DNA of 64,000 nt. It comes from Chelativorans alearensis (GTDB lineage: Bacteria; Pseudomonadota; Alphaproteobacteria; Rhizobiales; Rhizobiaceae). Position numbers and translations under genes: made by a program. Numbering within the stretch: the stretch's first letter is position 1; each line of letters opens with the position of its first letter. Shown piece after piece: positions 27,519 through 36,619 of the stretch. Location: the NCBI RefSeq assembly GCF_010993735.1, contig NZ_WQNI01000013.1, positions 124,001 to 188,000 on the forward strand, written 5' to 3'. The notes below the pieces were generated by a model. It searched no databases and was not told where the DNA came from. It saw only the letters and a program-made list of their open reading frames with translations.

Positions 27519-28319
27519 TCACTGATCGGCTGCCGCCGGCTGCTCCTCTTCGGCAGGCGCGGCGGCCTCGCCGCCATTGGCGCCTTCTTCCGTTCCGGTC
27601 TCCTGCTGCTCCGCGGGAGCCTCTTCGGCGCCATCTTCCATGGGAGCCGCCTGCGCGCCACCCTGGGCGGGGGCCTCCTGTGCGCCGGTCTCGGCGGGTG
27701 CGGCCTGCCCTTCGTCGGTCGCCTGCCCGTCGTCGCCGGCCTCTCCTTCGCCTTCGGCCGGGGCTTCGGGAAGGGGTGCCGGCTCGTTGGAGAGCGTGCG
27801 CAGATAGGCGATGACGTTGGCACGGTCGTCGACGCTCTTCAGCCCGGCAAAGGCCATCGCCGTGCCCGACACCTCGCCCTTTGGATTGGTCAGGAAGTGG
27901 TCCAGATTCTCATAGTTCCAGACGGTCTCGCCTCCCTGCGCATATTCCTGCATACCCGCGGAATAGCTGAAGCCGTCGTGGCTGGCGACCGGACGGTCAA
28001 CGATGCCCCAAAGGTTCGGCCCGACCTTGTTGGGCCCACCCTCCTCTGCCGTGTGGCAGGCCTGGCAACGCTTGAACACGCCCTCACCGGCGGAAGGATC
28101 GGCATCCGCGAGAAGCGGCAGCACCGATTCGGGCGCCTCGCCGCCGCCGCCCTCGCCACCCTCGCCCTCACCCTCACCCTCGGGCACGACGATGGCGTAG
28201 CCCGGCGTCTCCGGTGCGGGAGAGTGAAAGATGGCGTCGGAAAGCAGGTTGACGGAGAAAACGACGAAAACGACGCCGAGAAGCGCACCGATGATCTTGT
28301 TGAGTTCGAACGAGTCCAT
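27519..28319 (-). CDS. cycM: membrane-anchored class I cytochrome c (CycM-like)
   Basis: The 266-aa protein has an N-terminal signal-anchor (LNKIIGALLGVVFVVFSVNLLSD), a Gly/Glu-rich linker (about 48-65), and a cytochrome c domain with heme motif CQACH and the methionine ligand in SGTAMAFAGL. It ends in about 90 residues of Ala/Glu/Pro/Gln-rich low-complexity sequence after the cytochrome fold. Rhizobial CycM (cytochrome c552) is an inner-membrane electron carrier between the bc1 complex and aa3 oxidase. The acidic tail is unusual in length and would extend into the periplasm. It diverges from kdsB over 203 bp. Confidence 0.9.
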   Translation of the reverse strand: MDSFELNKIIGALLGVVFVVFSVNLLSDAIFHSPAPETPGYAIVVPEGEGEGEGGEGGGGEAPESVLPLLADADPSAGEGVFKRCQACHTAEEGGPNKVGPNLWGIVDRPVASHDGFSYSAGMQEYAQGGETVWNYENLDHFLTNPKGEVSGTAMAFAGLKSVDDRANVIAYLRTLSNEPAPLPEAPAEGEGEAGDDGQATDEGQAAPAETGAQEAPAQGGAQAAPMEDGAEEAPAEQQETGTEEGANGGEAAAPAEEEQPAAADQ

Positions 28320-28522
28320 TCGCCCAGGGGCTCCCTTTATCCGGACGCCCGCGGCGAGGCGGCGTCGTCTGCACCGCTCCCGTGTCCCCCGCGTTCGGCC
28401 GTTGCCGGTAAAATCGCGCGGAAACTAGGTCTTTTGCTTCAGCGTTGCAACACATATAAGGCTGTCGCGAGTGAGACGTTTTGCCACTTTCCTTCAAGCC
28501 CGCGAGACCGGCCCATCCTTCC

Positions 28523-29254
28523 ATGACAGTGATCGTTCTTATCCCCGCCCGCATGGCATCGACGCGGCTGCCCGGAAAGCCACTGGCCGATATCGCCGGA
28601 AAGCCGATGATTGCCCAGGTAGCGGCAAGGGCGCTGGAAAGCGGCGTCGGACGTGTGGTGGTGGCGACGGACACACCGGAAATCGTTGCAGCCCTAAAGG
28701 CTGAAGGCATCGAGGCGGTGCTGACCCACGGCGATCACCAGTCAGGATCCGACCGCATCTTCGAGGCACTCGGCATCGTCGATCCCGGCCATGAGGCGGA
28801 GATCGTCGTCAATCTCCAAGGCGACCTGCCGACGATCCCCCCCGCCGACATCCACGCCGTCCTGCGCCCGCTGGAAAACGGCGCCGTCGACATCGGCACG
28901 CTGGGTGTGGAAATTGTGGACGAAGAAGAAAAGACCGCCCCGAGCGTGGTGAAGATCGTCGGCACGCCGCTCGATGCCGCGTCATCGCGGCTGCGCGCCC
29001 TTTATTTCACGCGTGCCACCGCCCCGTGGGGCGAGGGGCCGCTTTACCATCACGTCGGCATCTATGCCTACCGCCGCGCAGCGCTCGAACGTTTCGTCGC
29101 GCTCGGGCCCTCGACGCTGGAGATGCGTGAGAGCCTGGAACAGTTGCGTGCGCTGGAGGCGGGCATGCGCATCGATGCCGAGATCGTGCGCTCGGTGCCG
29201 CTCGGCGTCGACACGCAGGCGGACCTGGAGCGCGCCAGGGCGATTTTGACATAA
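28523..29254 (+). CDS. kdsB: 3-deoxy-manno-octulosonate cytidylyltransferase
   Basis: ATG 28523 gives 243 aa, the usual length, starting [20 protein letters not shown], the nucleotide-binding motif of the family. DNA upstream in frame has no family sequence. [25 protein letters not shown] and [10 protein letters not shown] are further KdsB signatures. The enzyme makes CMP-Kdo from CTP and Kdo in the cytosol, activating Kdo for lipid A-core synthesis. The pairing kdsB-pheA, 13 bp apart here, recurs in rhizobia. Confidence 0.96.
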   Translation: MTVIVLIPARMASTRLPGKPLADIAGKPMIAQVAARALESGVGRVVVATDTPEIVAALKAEGIEAVLTHGDHQSGSDRIFEALGIVDPGHEAEIVVNLQGDLPTIPPADIHAVLRPLENGAVDIGTLGVEIVDEEEKTAPSVVKIVGTPLDAASSRLRALYFTRATAPWGEGPLYHHVGIYAYRRAALERFVALGPSTLEMRESLEQLRALEAGMRIDAEIVRSVPLGVDTQADLERARAILT

Positions 29255-29267
29255 GGGCGGATATGAG

Positions 29268-30140
29268 ATGAGGCCGAGCACGACCAACAGGATCGCTTTC
29301 CAAGGGGAGCCGGGGGCCAACTCCGATACGGCATGCCGCAACATGTTCCCCGACATGGAGCCGCTGCCCTGTGCCACCTTCGAGGACGCGTTCAACGCGG
29401 TGGAGACCGGCAAGGCCGATCTCGCCATGATCCCCATCGAAAACACCATCGCCGGCCGCGTGGCCGACATCCACCACCTGTTGCCTCAATCCAAGCTCTT
29501 CATCGTCGGCGAGTATTTCCTGCCCATCCGCTTCCAGCTCATGGTGCTGCCGGGAGTGGAGCAATCGGAGATCAAGGCCGTCTACAGCCATATCCATGCG
29601 CTTGGCCAATGCCGCAAGATCATCCGCAAGCATCGCTGGAAGCCAATGGTGGCAGGCGACACGGCAGGTGCCGCGCGCTTCGTGGCGGAAGAGAAGGTGC
29701 GCGCCAACGCAGCCCTTGCCCCGCGCCTGGCGGCCGAGCTCTACGGCCTCGACATCCTCGCCGAGGATGTCGACGACACGGACAACAACGTCACCCGCTT
29801 CGTGGTCTTGTCGAAGGAGCGGCAATGGGCGAAGCGCGCGACACCGGACCAGCCGATGATCACGACCTTCATCTTCCGCGTGCGCAACGTGCCGGCCGCG
29901 CTCTACAAGGCCATGGGCGGCTTCGCCACCAACGGCGTCAACATGACCAAGCTGGAAAGCTACCAGCTCGGCGGCAAGTTCTTCTCCACGCTGTTCTATG
30001 CCGACATCGAGGGCCACCCCGAAGACCGCGGGGTGGCGCTGGCACTTGAAGAACTCAGCTTCTTCTCGCGCGAGGTGCGCATCCTCGGCGTCTACGCAGC
30101 CCACCCCTTCCGCGCCACGCAGAGCGAGGACGAGGATTAG
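29268..30140 (+). CDS. pheA: prephenate dehydratase
   Basis: This 290-aa monofunctional prephenate dehydratase starts at ATG 29268 behind AGGGCGG. The catalytic domain includes FQGEPGANSDTA, IPIENTIAGRV and the conserved VAGDTAGAARFVAEE; the active-site threonine lies in DTDNNVTRFVVL. A C-terminal ACT domain (about 200-285, with NGVNMTKLESYQ) gives feedback control by phenylalanine. There is no chorismate mutase domain. The enzyme converts prephenate to phenylpyruvate. It converges on nudC with 20 bp between stops. Confidence 0.97.
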   Translation: MRPSTTNRIAFQGEPGANSDTACRNMFPDMEPLPCATFEDAFNAVETGKADLAMIPIENTIAGRVADIHHLLPQSKLFIVGEYFLPIRFQLMVLPGVEQSEIKAVYSHIHALGQCRKIIRKHRWKPMVAGDTAGAARFVAEEKVRANAALAPRLAAELYGLDILAEDVDDTDNNVTRFVVLSKERQWAKRATPDQPMITTFIFRVRNVPAALYKAMGGFATNGVNMTKLESYQLGGKFFSTLFYADIEGHPEDRGVALALEELSFFSREVRILGVYAAHPFRATQSEDED

Positions 30141-30160
30141 CGGCGGGATGCCGTGGGCCC

Positions 30161-31093
30161 TTACCCCCGCCCCACCCAACCGCCGATCAGATGCCGCGCA
30201 ATGGCGCCTTTCGGGGGTGTCATCAGCCCCGCTTCGTGGGTGCCGGCAAGCATGCGGTGTACTTCCTCGCGGCTGAACCAGCGGCAGCCCTCCAACTCGC
30301 TCAGGTCCGGGTCCACCTTCTCGCTGACGGCCTCGGCGATGCAGCCGATCATCAGTGAATAGGGAAACGGCCAGGGCTGGCTCGCCTGGTAGGTCACGCG
30401 GCCAACGCGGATGCCCGCCTCCTCGAACGTCTCGCGCCGCACCGCGTTCTCAATGGTCTCGCCGGGCTCGATGAAGCCGGCGAGGCAGGAATACATGCCG
30501 GGCGCAAAATGCGGGCTGCGGCCGAGCAGGCATTCGTCCCCCTTGACCGCCAGCATGATGGCGACGGGGTCGGTACGCGGGAAGTGCTCGCGCCCGCATG
30601 CCGCGCAGAAGCGCCGGTAGCCGCCGGCGCGCATCACGGTCTCTCCGCCGCAGCGCCCGCAGAAGCGGTGGCTCTCATGCCAGGAAAGAAGGGCAGCACC
30701 CTGCGCCAGCGCGCCGAGGTCTTCGCCGCCAAGAAGGCCCTGGATGTAGACCGAGCGGAAGTCGATGGCCTTGAGATTGTCGGGCAACGCCTCCTTCTCG
30801 CGGTCGTAGGGCGCCGCCAGCACCGGACCGTGGGCCGTGCGGCCAAGCAGCACGGCATCGCCAAAGCGCGCTTCCAGGGCGTCCGCTTCAGCCATCGAGA
30901 AATAGGGGGCGAAGGCGCCGTCCTCCACCTTCAGGCACAGGCGCCCCTCCCGCACCAGCATCAGCCGGGCGACGGGATCCTTAAGGGCTTTCCCGGCGGC
31001 GTCGTCGGTACGATGTTCGGACTGCGGGTCGATGAGGTTGCCGGTGAAGGCTATTTGCGTTTCGGCCTGCGCCTCCGGCGGAGCGAAATTCAT
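30161..31093 (-). CDS. nudC: NADH pyrophosphatase
   Basis: The 310-aa protein contains a zinc ribbon, CGRCGGETVMRAGGYRRFCAAC, followed by a Nudix box GFIEPGETIENAVRRETFEEAGI, the defining order of NudC. NudC cleaves NAD(H) to AMP and nicotinamide mononucleotide and removes NAD caps from RNA. The segment YQASQPWPFPYSLMIG after the Nudix box, with SQPWPFPxS, is the NudC-specific motif. It follows the HIT gene by 40 bp in the same direction, a pairing frequent in rhizobia. Confidence 0.96.
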   Translation of the reverse strand: MNFAPPEAQAETQIAFTGNLIDPQSEHRTDDAAGKALKDPVARLMLVREGRLCLKVEDGAFAPYFSMAEADALEARFGDAVLLGRTAHGPVLAAPYDREKEALPDNLKAIDFRSVYIQGLLGGEDLGALAQGAALLSWHESHRFCGRCGGETVMRAGGYRRFCAACGREHFPRTDPVAIMLAVKGDECLLGRSPHFAPGMYSCLAGFIEPGETIENAVRRETFEEAGIRVGRVTYQASQPWPFPYSLMIGCIAEAVSEKVDPDLSELEGCRWFSREEVHRMLAGTHEAGLMTPPKGAIARHLIGGWVGRG

Positions 31094-31133
31094 GCGTTCC
31101 TCATCATGTCGGGCCTCATCATATTGGGCCTCA

Positions 31134-31571
31134 TCATTGTCCGGTGTCGCCGCCGAGCCGGCCGCGTATCTTCTCGGCGAATTGGTGCAGGTCCTCCCGG
31201 CGGTAAGGCTCGCGCACCCCGTGCCCCCACACCGGGCCCGGCCAGCCGGGGTCGCCCTCGCTGCGCGCGATCACGTGCACGTGCAGTTGGCGCACGATGT
31301 TGCCGAGCGCCGCACAGTTGATCTTGGTGCAGCCCGTCAATTCCTTCAGCGTCTTCGACACCAGGTTGGTCTCGAAGCTCAGCATCGCCTGGTCGAGCGG
31401 GGTGAGATCGTGGATCTCCTCGATGCCCGGCCGCTGCGGGATCAGCAGGAGCCACGGCCACCGCCTGTCGTCGCGGATACGCAGGTCGCACAGACCCAGC
31501 CACACGACGGGCAGACTCTCCTCCTCCAGCCGCGCGTCGAGCGCGAATCCTCGCTTTTTGCCCGGAAGCAA
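31134..31571 (-). CDS. HIT family protein, TTG start
   Basis: No ATG or GTG lies near the expected start; a TTG at 31571 behind a GGGAGA site gives 145 aa beginning (M)LPGKKRGFALDARLEEES. The histidine triad is QLHVHVIAR, and WPWLLLIPQRPGIEEIHDL is the usual substrate-binding segment. HIT proteins hydrolyse nucleotide phosphoramidates or dinucleotides; this subgroup, common in alphaproteobacteria, has no assigned substrate. Its neighbour nudC is also a nucleotide hydrolase, so a shared housekeeping role is plausible. Confidence 0.88.
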   Translation of the reverse strand: MLPGKKRGFALDARLEEESLPVVWLGLCDLRIRDDRRWPWLLLIPQRPGIEEIHDLTPLDQAMLSFETNLVSKTLKELTGCTKINCAALGNIVRQLHVHVIARSEGDPGWPGPVWGHGVREPYRREDLHQFAEKIRGRLGGDTGQ

Positions 31572-31650
31572 TGCTCTCTCCCTTGTCCTGGAACGAAGGC
31601 TAGAGTGCGTCTGGCGCCGCTGCAAGCCCTTCCTTCGATCCCGAATGCCC

Positions 31651-31679
31651 TTGCATTTGCCGGCGCGATTGACGATATG
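31651..31679 (+). promoter_or_regulatory. candidate promoter of SRP RNA
   Basis: TTGCAT and GATATG are spaced by 17 bases and end 6 bp before the first paired base of the SRP RNA, the right distance for a start site there. The -10 match is weak. Confidence 0.4.
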
Positions 31680-31685
31680 GGGCGC

Positions 31686-31782
31686 GGGAGGTTGGTGGTG
31701 GACGCGCCACTCGCCAACCGGGTCAGGTCCGGAAGGAAGCAGCCCTAACGAGCTTCGGCACGGGTCACCGTGCCAGCCTCCC
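31686..31782 (+). ncRNA. ffs: 4.5S signal recognition particle RNA
   Basis: The apical domain GGTCAGGTCCGGAAGGAAGC (31721-31740) is the nearly invariant SRP helix 8 sequence with its asymmetric loop and tetraloop. The ends GGGAGGTTGG and CCAGCCTCCC pair to close a hairpin of about 97 nt, the usual small bacterial SRP RNA size. A run of five T residues follows at 31786. The RNA binds Ffh to target nascent membrane proteins. Its position in front of dnaX is conserved in alphaproteobacteria. Confidence 0.95.
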
Positions 31783-31898
31783 ACCTTTTTCCACGCTGCA
31801 CCATTGACGCGGCAACGCCTCGAAGGGGAAACTCGCCGCAATCGAGCGGTGGAGATTCCCCCCTTCCGCAACGCCGACCACGGGAGCGCGACAAGCCT

Positions 31899-33716
31899 AT
31901 GAACGACGCCGGGCAGACGGACAAGGCCAAGGCCGGCGCCTACCGGGTCCTGGCGCGCAAATATCGCCCGCGCGACTTTTCCGCCCTCATCGGCCAGGAG
32001 CCGATGGTGCGCACGCTCACCAACGCCTTCTCCGCCGGGCGCATCGCCCAGGCATGGATGCTGACAGGCGTGCGCGGAGTGGGCAAGACGACGACGGCGC
32101 GCATCCTGGCGCGCGCGCTGAACTACAAGACCGACACGGTCGACCAGCCCTCGATCAATCTCGAGACGCTTGGCGAGCACTGCGAGGCCATCCTGGAAGG
32201 CCGCCATGTCGACGTGATCGAGATGGACGCCGCCTCGCATACGGGCATCGACGATATCCGCGACATCATCGAACAGGTGCGCTACGCACCGGTCTCGGCG
32301 CGCTACAAGGTCTACATCATCGACGAGGTTCACATGCTCTCCAACCAGGCCTTCAACGGCCTGTTGAAGACGCTGGAAGAGCCGCCGCCGCATGTGAAGT
32401 TCATCTTCGCCACCACAGAAATCCGCAAGGTCCCGATCACCATCCTGTCGCGCTGTCAGCGCTTCGACTTGAGGCGCATCGATGCGGCGGTGATCAAGAC
32501 CGACCTTTCCCGCATCGGCGGGCTTGAGGGTGTCGAGGCGGAGGACGAGGCGCTGGCGATGATCGCCCGTGCCGCCGAAGGCTCCATGCGCGACGCGCAG
32601 TCGATCTTCGACCAGGCGATCGCGCATTCCTCCGGCAAGGTGACGGCCGAGACCGTGCGCGACATGCTGGGCCTTGCCGACCGCGCCCGCGTCATCGACC
32701 TGTTCGAGCATCTGATGAAGGGCGATGTCGCCGCGGCGCTGGCCGAATTCCGCGCCCAGTACGACACCGGCGCGGACCCGGCCACGGTGCTGACCGACCT
32801 TGCCCAATTCAACCATCTGGTCACGCGGCTGCGCTTCGTGCCGGAGGCTGCGGGCGATGCCGCGCTGTCGGAGGCCGAGCGCGAGCGCGGGCTGGCGTTT
32901 TCCAAGGCGCTCTCCGTGCGCGTTCTCTCGCGCGCCTGGCAGATGCTGCTCAAGGGCATCCAGGAAGTGCAGTCGTCCAACACGCCGGTGGCGGCCGGCG
33001 AGATGGTGCTGATCCGCATCGCGCACGCCGCCGATCTGCCCACCCTCGACGAGGCATTGAAGGCGCTGGAGGATGTGCCTGCCGGGACGGCGGGCACACA
33101 TGCGCCGTCGGGCCAGGCAGCCGCTGCCCCGGCCGCTGCGCCCGCAGGCAACGGCGGCGCGCAGGCGGTCGCCTCCGCACGCATGCCGGCAAGCGGCGGC
33201 GGGCAGACCATGCGGCTGGTGCGCGAGGCGCCGCGGGAAGAGGAGGCGCCCGCACCCGCGGCAGCCCCCGACCCCGAACCGGAGACGGTTCCGCTGACGT
33301 CGCTGGCCGACATCGCGGAGTTGGCGGAGGCCAACCGCGACATGGCCTTCAAGGTGCAGTTCAAGCGCTGCGTCCGTCTCGTGCGCATCGAGCCGGAAAG
33401 GCTTGCCGTCAACCTGACGGAGGACGCGCCGAAGACGCTTCTGAACGATCTGACGAACCGCCTGCAGAAATGGACCGGCCGACGCTGGATCGTCTCGCTG
33501 TCGCGCGAGGCGGGCGGCAAGACGCTGGCCGAGGAGGAGAACGGCCGCCGCGAAACCGCGCTCGCCGACGCGCGCGCCGACCCGGCCGTGGCCGCCATCC
33601 TGCAAAGCTTTCCCGGTGCGCGCATCCTGGATGTGCGCATTCCCGACGCGGTGGCGGAAGAGGCGACCGGCGATGCCGTGCCGCCCGAGCCGGACGCCGA
33701 AGACGATGATATCTAA
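31899..33716 (+). CDS. dnaX: DNA polymerase III subunits gamma/tau
   Basis: ATG 31899, behind a GGGAG site, gives 605 aa. The AAA+ clamp-loader core includes LARKYRPRDFSALIGQ, Walker A GVRGVGKTTTARIL, the DEVHMLSNQAFNGLLKTLEEPP segment and the SRCQRF sensor. The zinc module that usually follows Walker A is reduced: only one cysteine (GEHC) is present. A Pro/Ala-rich linker (about 395-470) and a C-terminal domain follow. No slippery sequence for a gamma frameshift is evident. It loads the beta clamp. It is the first gene of a dnaX-ybaB pair. Confidence 0.96.
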   Translation: MNDAGQTDKAKAGAYRVLARKYRPRDFSALIGQEPMVRTLTNAFSAGRIAQAWMLTGVRGVGKTTTARILARALNYKTDTVDQPSINLETLGEHCEAILEGRHVDVIEMDAASHTGIDDIRDIIEQVRYAPVSARYKVYIIDEVHMLSNQAFNGLLKTLEEPPPHVKFIFATTEIRKVPITILSRCQRFDLRRIDAAVIKTDLSRIGGLEGVEAEDEALAMIARAAEGSMRDAQSIFDQAIAHSSGKVTAETVRDMLGLADRARVIDLFEHLMKGDVAAALAEFRAQYDTGADPATVLTDLAQFNHLVTRLRFVPEAAGDAALSEAERERGLAFSKALSVRVLSRAWQMLLKGIQEVQSSNTPVAAGEMVLIRIAHAADLPTLDEALKALEDVPAGTAGTHAPSGQAAAAPAAAPAGNGGAQAVASARMPASGGGQTMRLVREAPREEEAPAPAAAPDPEPETVPLTSLADIAELAEANRDMAFKVQFKRCVRLVRIEPERLAVNLTEDAPKTLLNDLTNRLQKWTGRRWIVSLSREAGGKTLAEEENGRRETALADARADPAVAAILQSFPGARILDVRIPDAVAEEATGDAVPPEPDAEDDDI

Positions 33717-33734
33717 GCGCGATTGGAGACGAAC

Positions 33735-34058
33735 ATGCGCGACCTGATGGGCATGATGAGCAAGGCCAAGGAGATGCAGGCCAAATTCCAGGCCATGCAG
33801 GAAGAGATCGCCACCATGGAGGCCGAGGGCCAATCCGGCGGCGGCGCCGTCAAGGTGGTGCTCTCGGGCCGCTTCGAGATGAAGAAGCTCCATATCGACC
33901 CCTCGCTCTTCAAGGAGGACGACGTGGAGATCCTCGAGGATCTGATCCTGGCCGCCCACAACGACGCCAAGGCGAAGGTCGAAACGGAGATGAAGAAGAA
34001 GACCGAGGAGATGACGGCCGGCCTGCCGATCCCGCCGGGAATGAAGCTGCCCTTTTGA
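33735..34058 (+). CDS. ybaB: YbaB/EbfC nucleoid-associated protein
   Basis: ATG 33735 with GGAG eight bases upstream gives 107 aa: [19 protein letters not shown], then [18 protein letters not shown] and a C-terminal helix ending in IPPGMKLPF. This is the YbaB/EbfC family, small dimeric DNA-binding proteins. It starts 18 bp after dnaX as in most bacteria. Normally recR follows directly, but here a reversed GNAT gene intervenes. Confidence 0.96.
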   Translation: MRDLMGMMSKAKEMQAKFQAMQEEIATMEAEGQSGGGAVKVVLSGRFEMKKLHIDPSLFKEDDVEILEDLILAAHNDAKAKVETEMKKKTEEMTAGLPIPPGMKLPF

Positions 34059-34062
34059 GATG

Positions 34063-34566
34063 TCAGGGGATTTCCCGCTCCATCTCGACTGCCGGGAGGG
34101 CGATGCCGGGGGCGAACTCGACCTCGATGCGGCGGATGGGCCGGAAGCCGACCGATGCGTAGAACCTTTCCGCCGGCAGGGTGGACTGGCTCTTGATGAG
34201 GCGCATGCCGGCAGCGGCCGCTTCGGCAAGGCAACGCTCGACGAGCATACGCGCAATGCCCTTGCGCAGATGTGCGGGATGCGTGGCGAAATGGCGGATA
34301 TGCGCCACGCCCTCCTCGATCTCGCCGGTGCCGGGCTTCTCCATCGTCCAGCCGCCGCAGCCGGCCGGCTCGCCATCCGCCACGACGACGAAATAGGTGC
34401 CGCTTGCAAGCAGCTTCGGGTTCGCCTGCGACATGATCGGGAGGGCCTTTGCAAGCTTCTCCGGCTCGTAGGAGCCGTCGGCGAGTGTGGCGTAGGAAGC
34501 GGCGATGAGGTCCGACAAAATGTCGAGGTCGCCGGGCGTGGCGACACGGATGGCGATATCGGCCAT
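34063..34566 (-). CDS. GNAT family N-acetyltransferase
   Basis: The 167-aa protein has GNAT features: a first segment IAIRVATPGDLDILSDLIAASY, acetyl-CoA binding loop HIRHFATHPAHLRKGIARMLVERCL, and the late AERFYASVGFRPI. It would transfer acetyl from acetyl-CoA to an amine of unknown identity. The gene lies on the opposite strand between ybaB and recR, its stop only 4 bp from the end of ybaB, so it splits an otherwise conserved operon. Codon use looks like its neighbours. Confidence 0.92.
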   Translation of the reverse strand: MADIAIRVATPGDLDILSDLIAASYATLADGSYEPEKLAKALPIMSQANPKLLASGTYFVVVADGEPAGCGGWTMEKPGTGEIEEGVAHIRHFATHPAHLRKGIARMLVERCLAEAAAAGMRLIKSQSTLPAERFYASVGFRPIRRIEVEFAPGIALPAVEMEREIP

Positions 34567-34662
34567 GGCGGGCGTCTCCTCGGCGTTTGGAGCCGCCCGG
34601 CAGCATAGCCAACGGCGGTGCAGGCGCTACCCAATTCTTTCGTTCCCGGTTAAACCGTCCTC

Positions 34663-35268
34663 ATGTCCAAGCGAATCGCCGGCCCCGAGATCGAACGCCT
34701 GATACAGCTCCTGGCCAAGGTGCCGGGGCTGGGGCCGCGCTCGGCCAGGCGGGCGGCACTGCACCTGATCAAAAAGAAGGAACAGCTCTTCGAGCCGCTT
34801 TCGGCGGCGATGAACGAGGCGCTGGAGAAGGTGCGGGTGTGCTCGGTCTGCGGCAACGTCGATACCGCCGACCCCTGCTCCATCTGCACCGACCCGCGGC
34901 GCGATGCGGCGACGCTGATCGTGGTGGAGGACGTTGCCGACCTCTGGGCGCTGGAGCGCGCGGCGGCGATGAACGTGCGCTACCACGTGCTGGGTGGCAC
35001 GCTGTCGCCGCTCGACGGCGTCGGGCCGGACGACCTCAACATCGCAGGGCTGGTGAATCGCGTTGCCGAGGGCGGCATTGCCGAGATCATCCTCGCCGTC
35101 AACGCCACCGTCGAGGGGCAGACGACCGCCCATTACATCACCGACCAGATGGCCGATATGGGGGTGAAGGTGACACGTCTGGCGCACGGCGTGCCGGTGG
35201 GCGGGGAGCTCGACTACCTCGACGAGGGCACGCTTGCCGCGGCGCTGAAATCGCGTACGGTGTTTTGA
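34663..35268 (+). CDS. recR: recombination protein RecR
   Basis: This 201-aa protein has the N-terminal helix-hairpin-helix ([19 protein letters not shown]), a zinc finger [16 protein letters not shown] and a Toprim domain ([28 protein letters not shown]). Length and all motifs are standard. RecR acts with RecF and RecO to load RecA on gapped DNA. It must be transcribed from within the 96 bp upstream or by read-through across the reversed GNAT gene. Confidence 0.97.
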   Translation: MSKRIAGPEIERLIQLLAKVPGLGPRSARRAALHLIKKKEQLFEPLSAAMNEALEKVRVCSVCGNVDTADPCSICTDPRRDAATLIVVEDVADLWALERAAAMNVRYHVLGGTLSPLDGVGPDDLNIAGLVNRVAEGGIAEIILAVNATVEGQTTAHYITDQMADMGVKVTRLAHGVPVGGELDYLDEGTLAAALKSRTVF

Positions 35269-35290
35269 CGCGGAAGCGCGGGAGGAGGGA

Positions 35291-36529
35291 ATGAGTAGAC
35301 TGACGCCAATCCTGACTGTCGTCCTCGTCGTATTTTCATCCTTCATCGCCCCCTCCCCTGCCACGGCACAGAACGTCTCCAACCTCTTCGCCCAATGGCT
35401 TCAGGCCGACCTGTGGCCGGAGGCCCGCGTGCGCGGCATCTCGCCCGCCACCTTCAACGCCGCCTTCGCCGGCGTGCGGCCCAATCTGGAACTGCCGGAC
35501 CTGGTGATGCCGGGCGAGAGCGCGCCGCGGGCCACCGCGCAGCACCAGGCCGAGTTCCGGGCGCCGTCGGCCTATTTCGACCATATCGGCGGCGTGGTTT
35601 CGGGCGGCAGGCGGTTGGTCAGCCAGCATGCGGCGACGCTTGCGGCGATCGAGAAGCGCTTTGGGGTGCCGCGCGGCATCGTGCTGGCGATCTGGGGGCG
35701 CGAATCGGGCTTTGGCGCTGCCAAGATCCCGCACAACGCTTTCGAGGTGCTGGGAACCAAGGCTTTCCTCGCGACGCGCAAGGAGATGTTCCGCGAGGAG
35801 GTGCTGGCGGCGCTGGAAATGGTGGAAAAGCGGGGCGTGGGGCCGCAGACGATGCGCTCGTCCTGGGCCGGCGCCATGGGGCAACCGCAGTTCCTGCCGT
35901 CCTCCTACCTGAAATACGCGGTCGATTTCGACGGTGACGGGCGGGCCGACATCTGGAACTCGGTGCCCGACACGCTTGCCTCCATCGCCAATTACCTTGC
36001 TAGCCACGGCTGGGTGCGCGGGCGCGACTGGGGCTTCGAGGTGACGGTGCCGCAGGGCATCTCCTGCGCCGAGGAGGGGCCGGACCGGGGCCGGCGCATC
36101 GCCGACTGGGCGGCGGCGGGGATCGCCCGCGTGGGCGGCAAGGCCTTTCCAGCGCACGAGATTGAGGGCGAGGGCTATCTGATGATGCCGGCGGGCCGGC
36201 TGGGGCCGGCCTTCATCGTGACGCCGAACTTTTACCGGCTGAAGGATTATAACGAGAGCGACCTCTACGCGCTCTTCGTCGGCCATGCGGGCGACCGCAT
36301 CATGTATGGGGACATGGCCTTTGCCACCGGGTGGAGCCGTGTCGACGGCTTGAGCCGTGCCGATATCGCCGCCATGCAGCGGGCGCTGGAACGCCAAGGC
36401 CACGATGTCGGCGGCGCCGACGGGCTTGCCGGCTTCAAGACGCGGCGCTCCATCGGCCGGTGGCAGGCGAAGGCGGGCCAGGCCGCCACCTGCTTTCCCG
36501 ATAGAGACCTGGCGCGGCAACTCGGATAA
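35291..36529 (+). CDS. lytic murein transglycosylase (MltB family) with peptidoglycan-binding domain
   Basis: The 412-aa protein begins with a Sec signal peptide (about 1-27, ending ATAQN) without a lipobox. The SLT_2/MltB domain has the catalytic glutamate in IWGRESGFGAAKIPHNAFEVLGT and the family motifs SSWAGAMGQPQFLPSSYLKYAVDFDGDGRADIW and IANYLASHGW. A C-terminal peptidoglycan-binding-1 domain covers the last 65 or so residues (IAAMQRALERQGHDVGGADG). It cuts glycan strands in the periplasm with formation of anhydro-muropeptides. It follows recR by 22 bp. Confidence 0.94.
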   Translation: MSRLTPILTVVLVVFSSFIAPSPATAQNVSNLFAQWLQADLWPEARVRGISPATFNAAFAGVRPNLELPDLVMPGESAPRATAQHQAEFRAPSAYFDHIGGVVSGGRRLVSQHAATLAAIEKRFGVPRGIVLAIWGRESGFGAAKIPHNAFEVLGTKAFLATRKEMFREEVLAALEMVEKRGVGPQTMRSSWAGAMGQPQFLPSSYLKYAVDFDGDGRADIWNSVPDTLASIANYLASHGWVRGRDWGFEVTVPQGISCAEEGPDRGRRIADWAAAGIARVGGKAFPAHEIEGEGYLMMPAGRLGPAFIVTPNFYRLKDYNESDLYALFVGHAGDRIMYGDMAFATGWSRVDGLSRADIAAMQRALERQGHDVGGADGLAGFKTRRSIGRWQAKAGQAATCFPDRDLARQLG

Positions 36530-36619
36530 GCTGCCCCGGTTACCGGGCGGGGGCATCGCGTACTGTATTTTTTCAGGCAGTATTCGGGTTTTCAGGCAGA
36601 ATCCAAAGGAGGGTCTCCC

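Noticed and set aside
31899-33716. programmed frameshift in dnaX
   Set aside because: No A-rich slippery heptamer with a following stem was found in the coding sequence; a single tau-like product is assumed.
31134-34634. 1166-codon minus-strand frame
   Set aside because: Only the last 145 codons (the HIT gene) are real; the rest is antisense to SRP RNA, dnaX and ybaB and partly out of frame with the GNAT gene.
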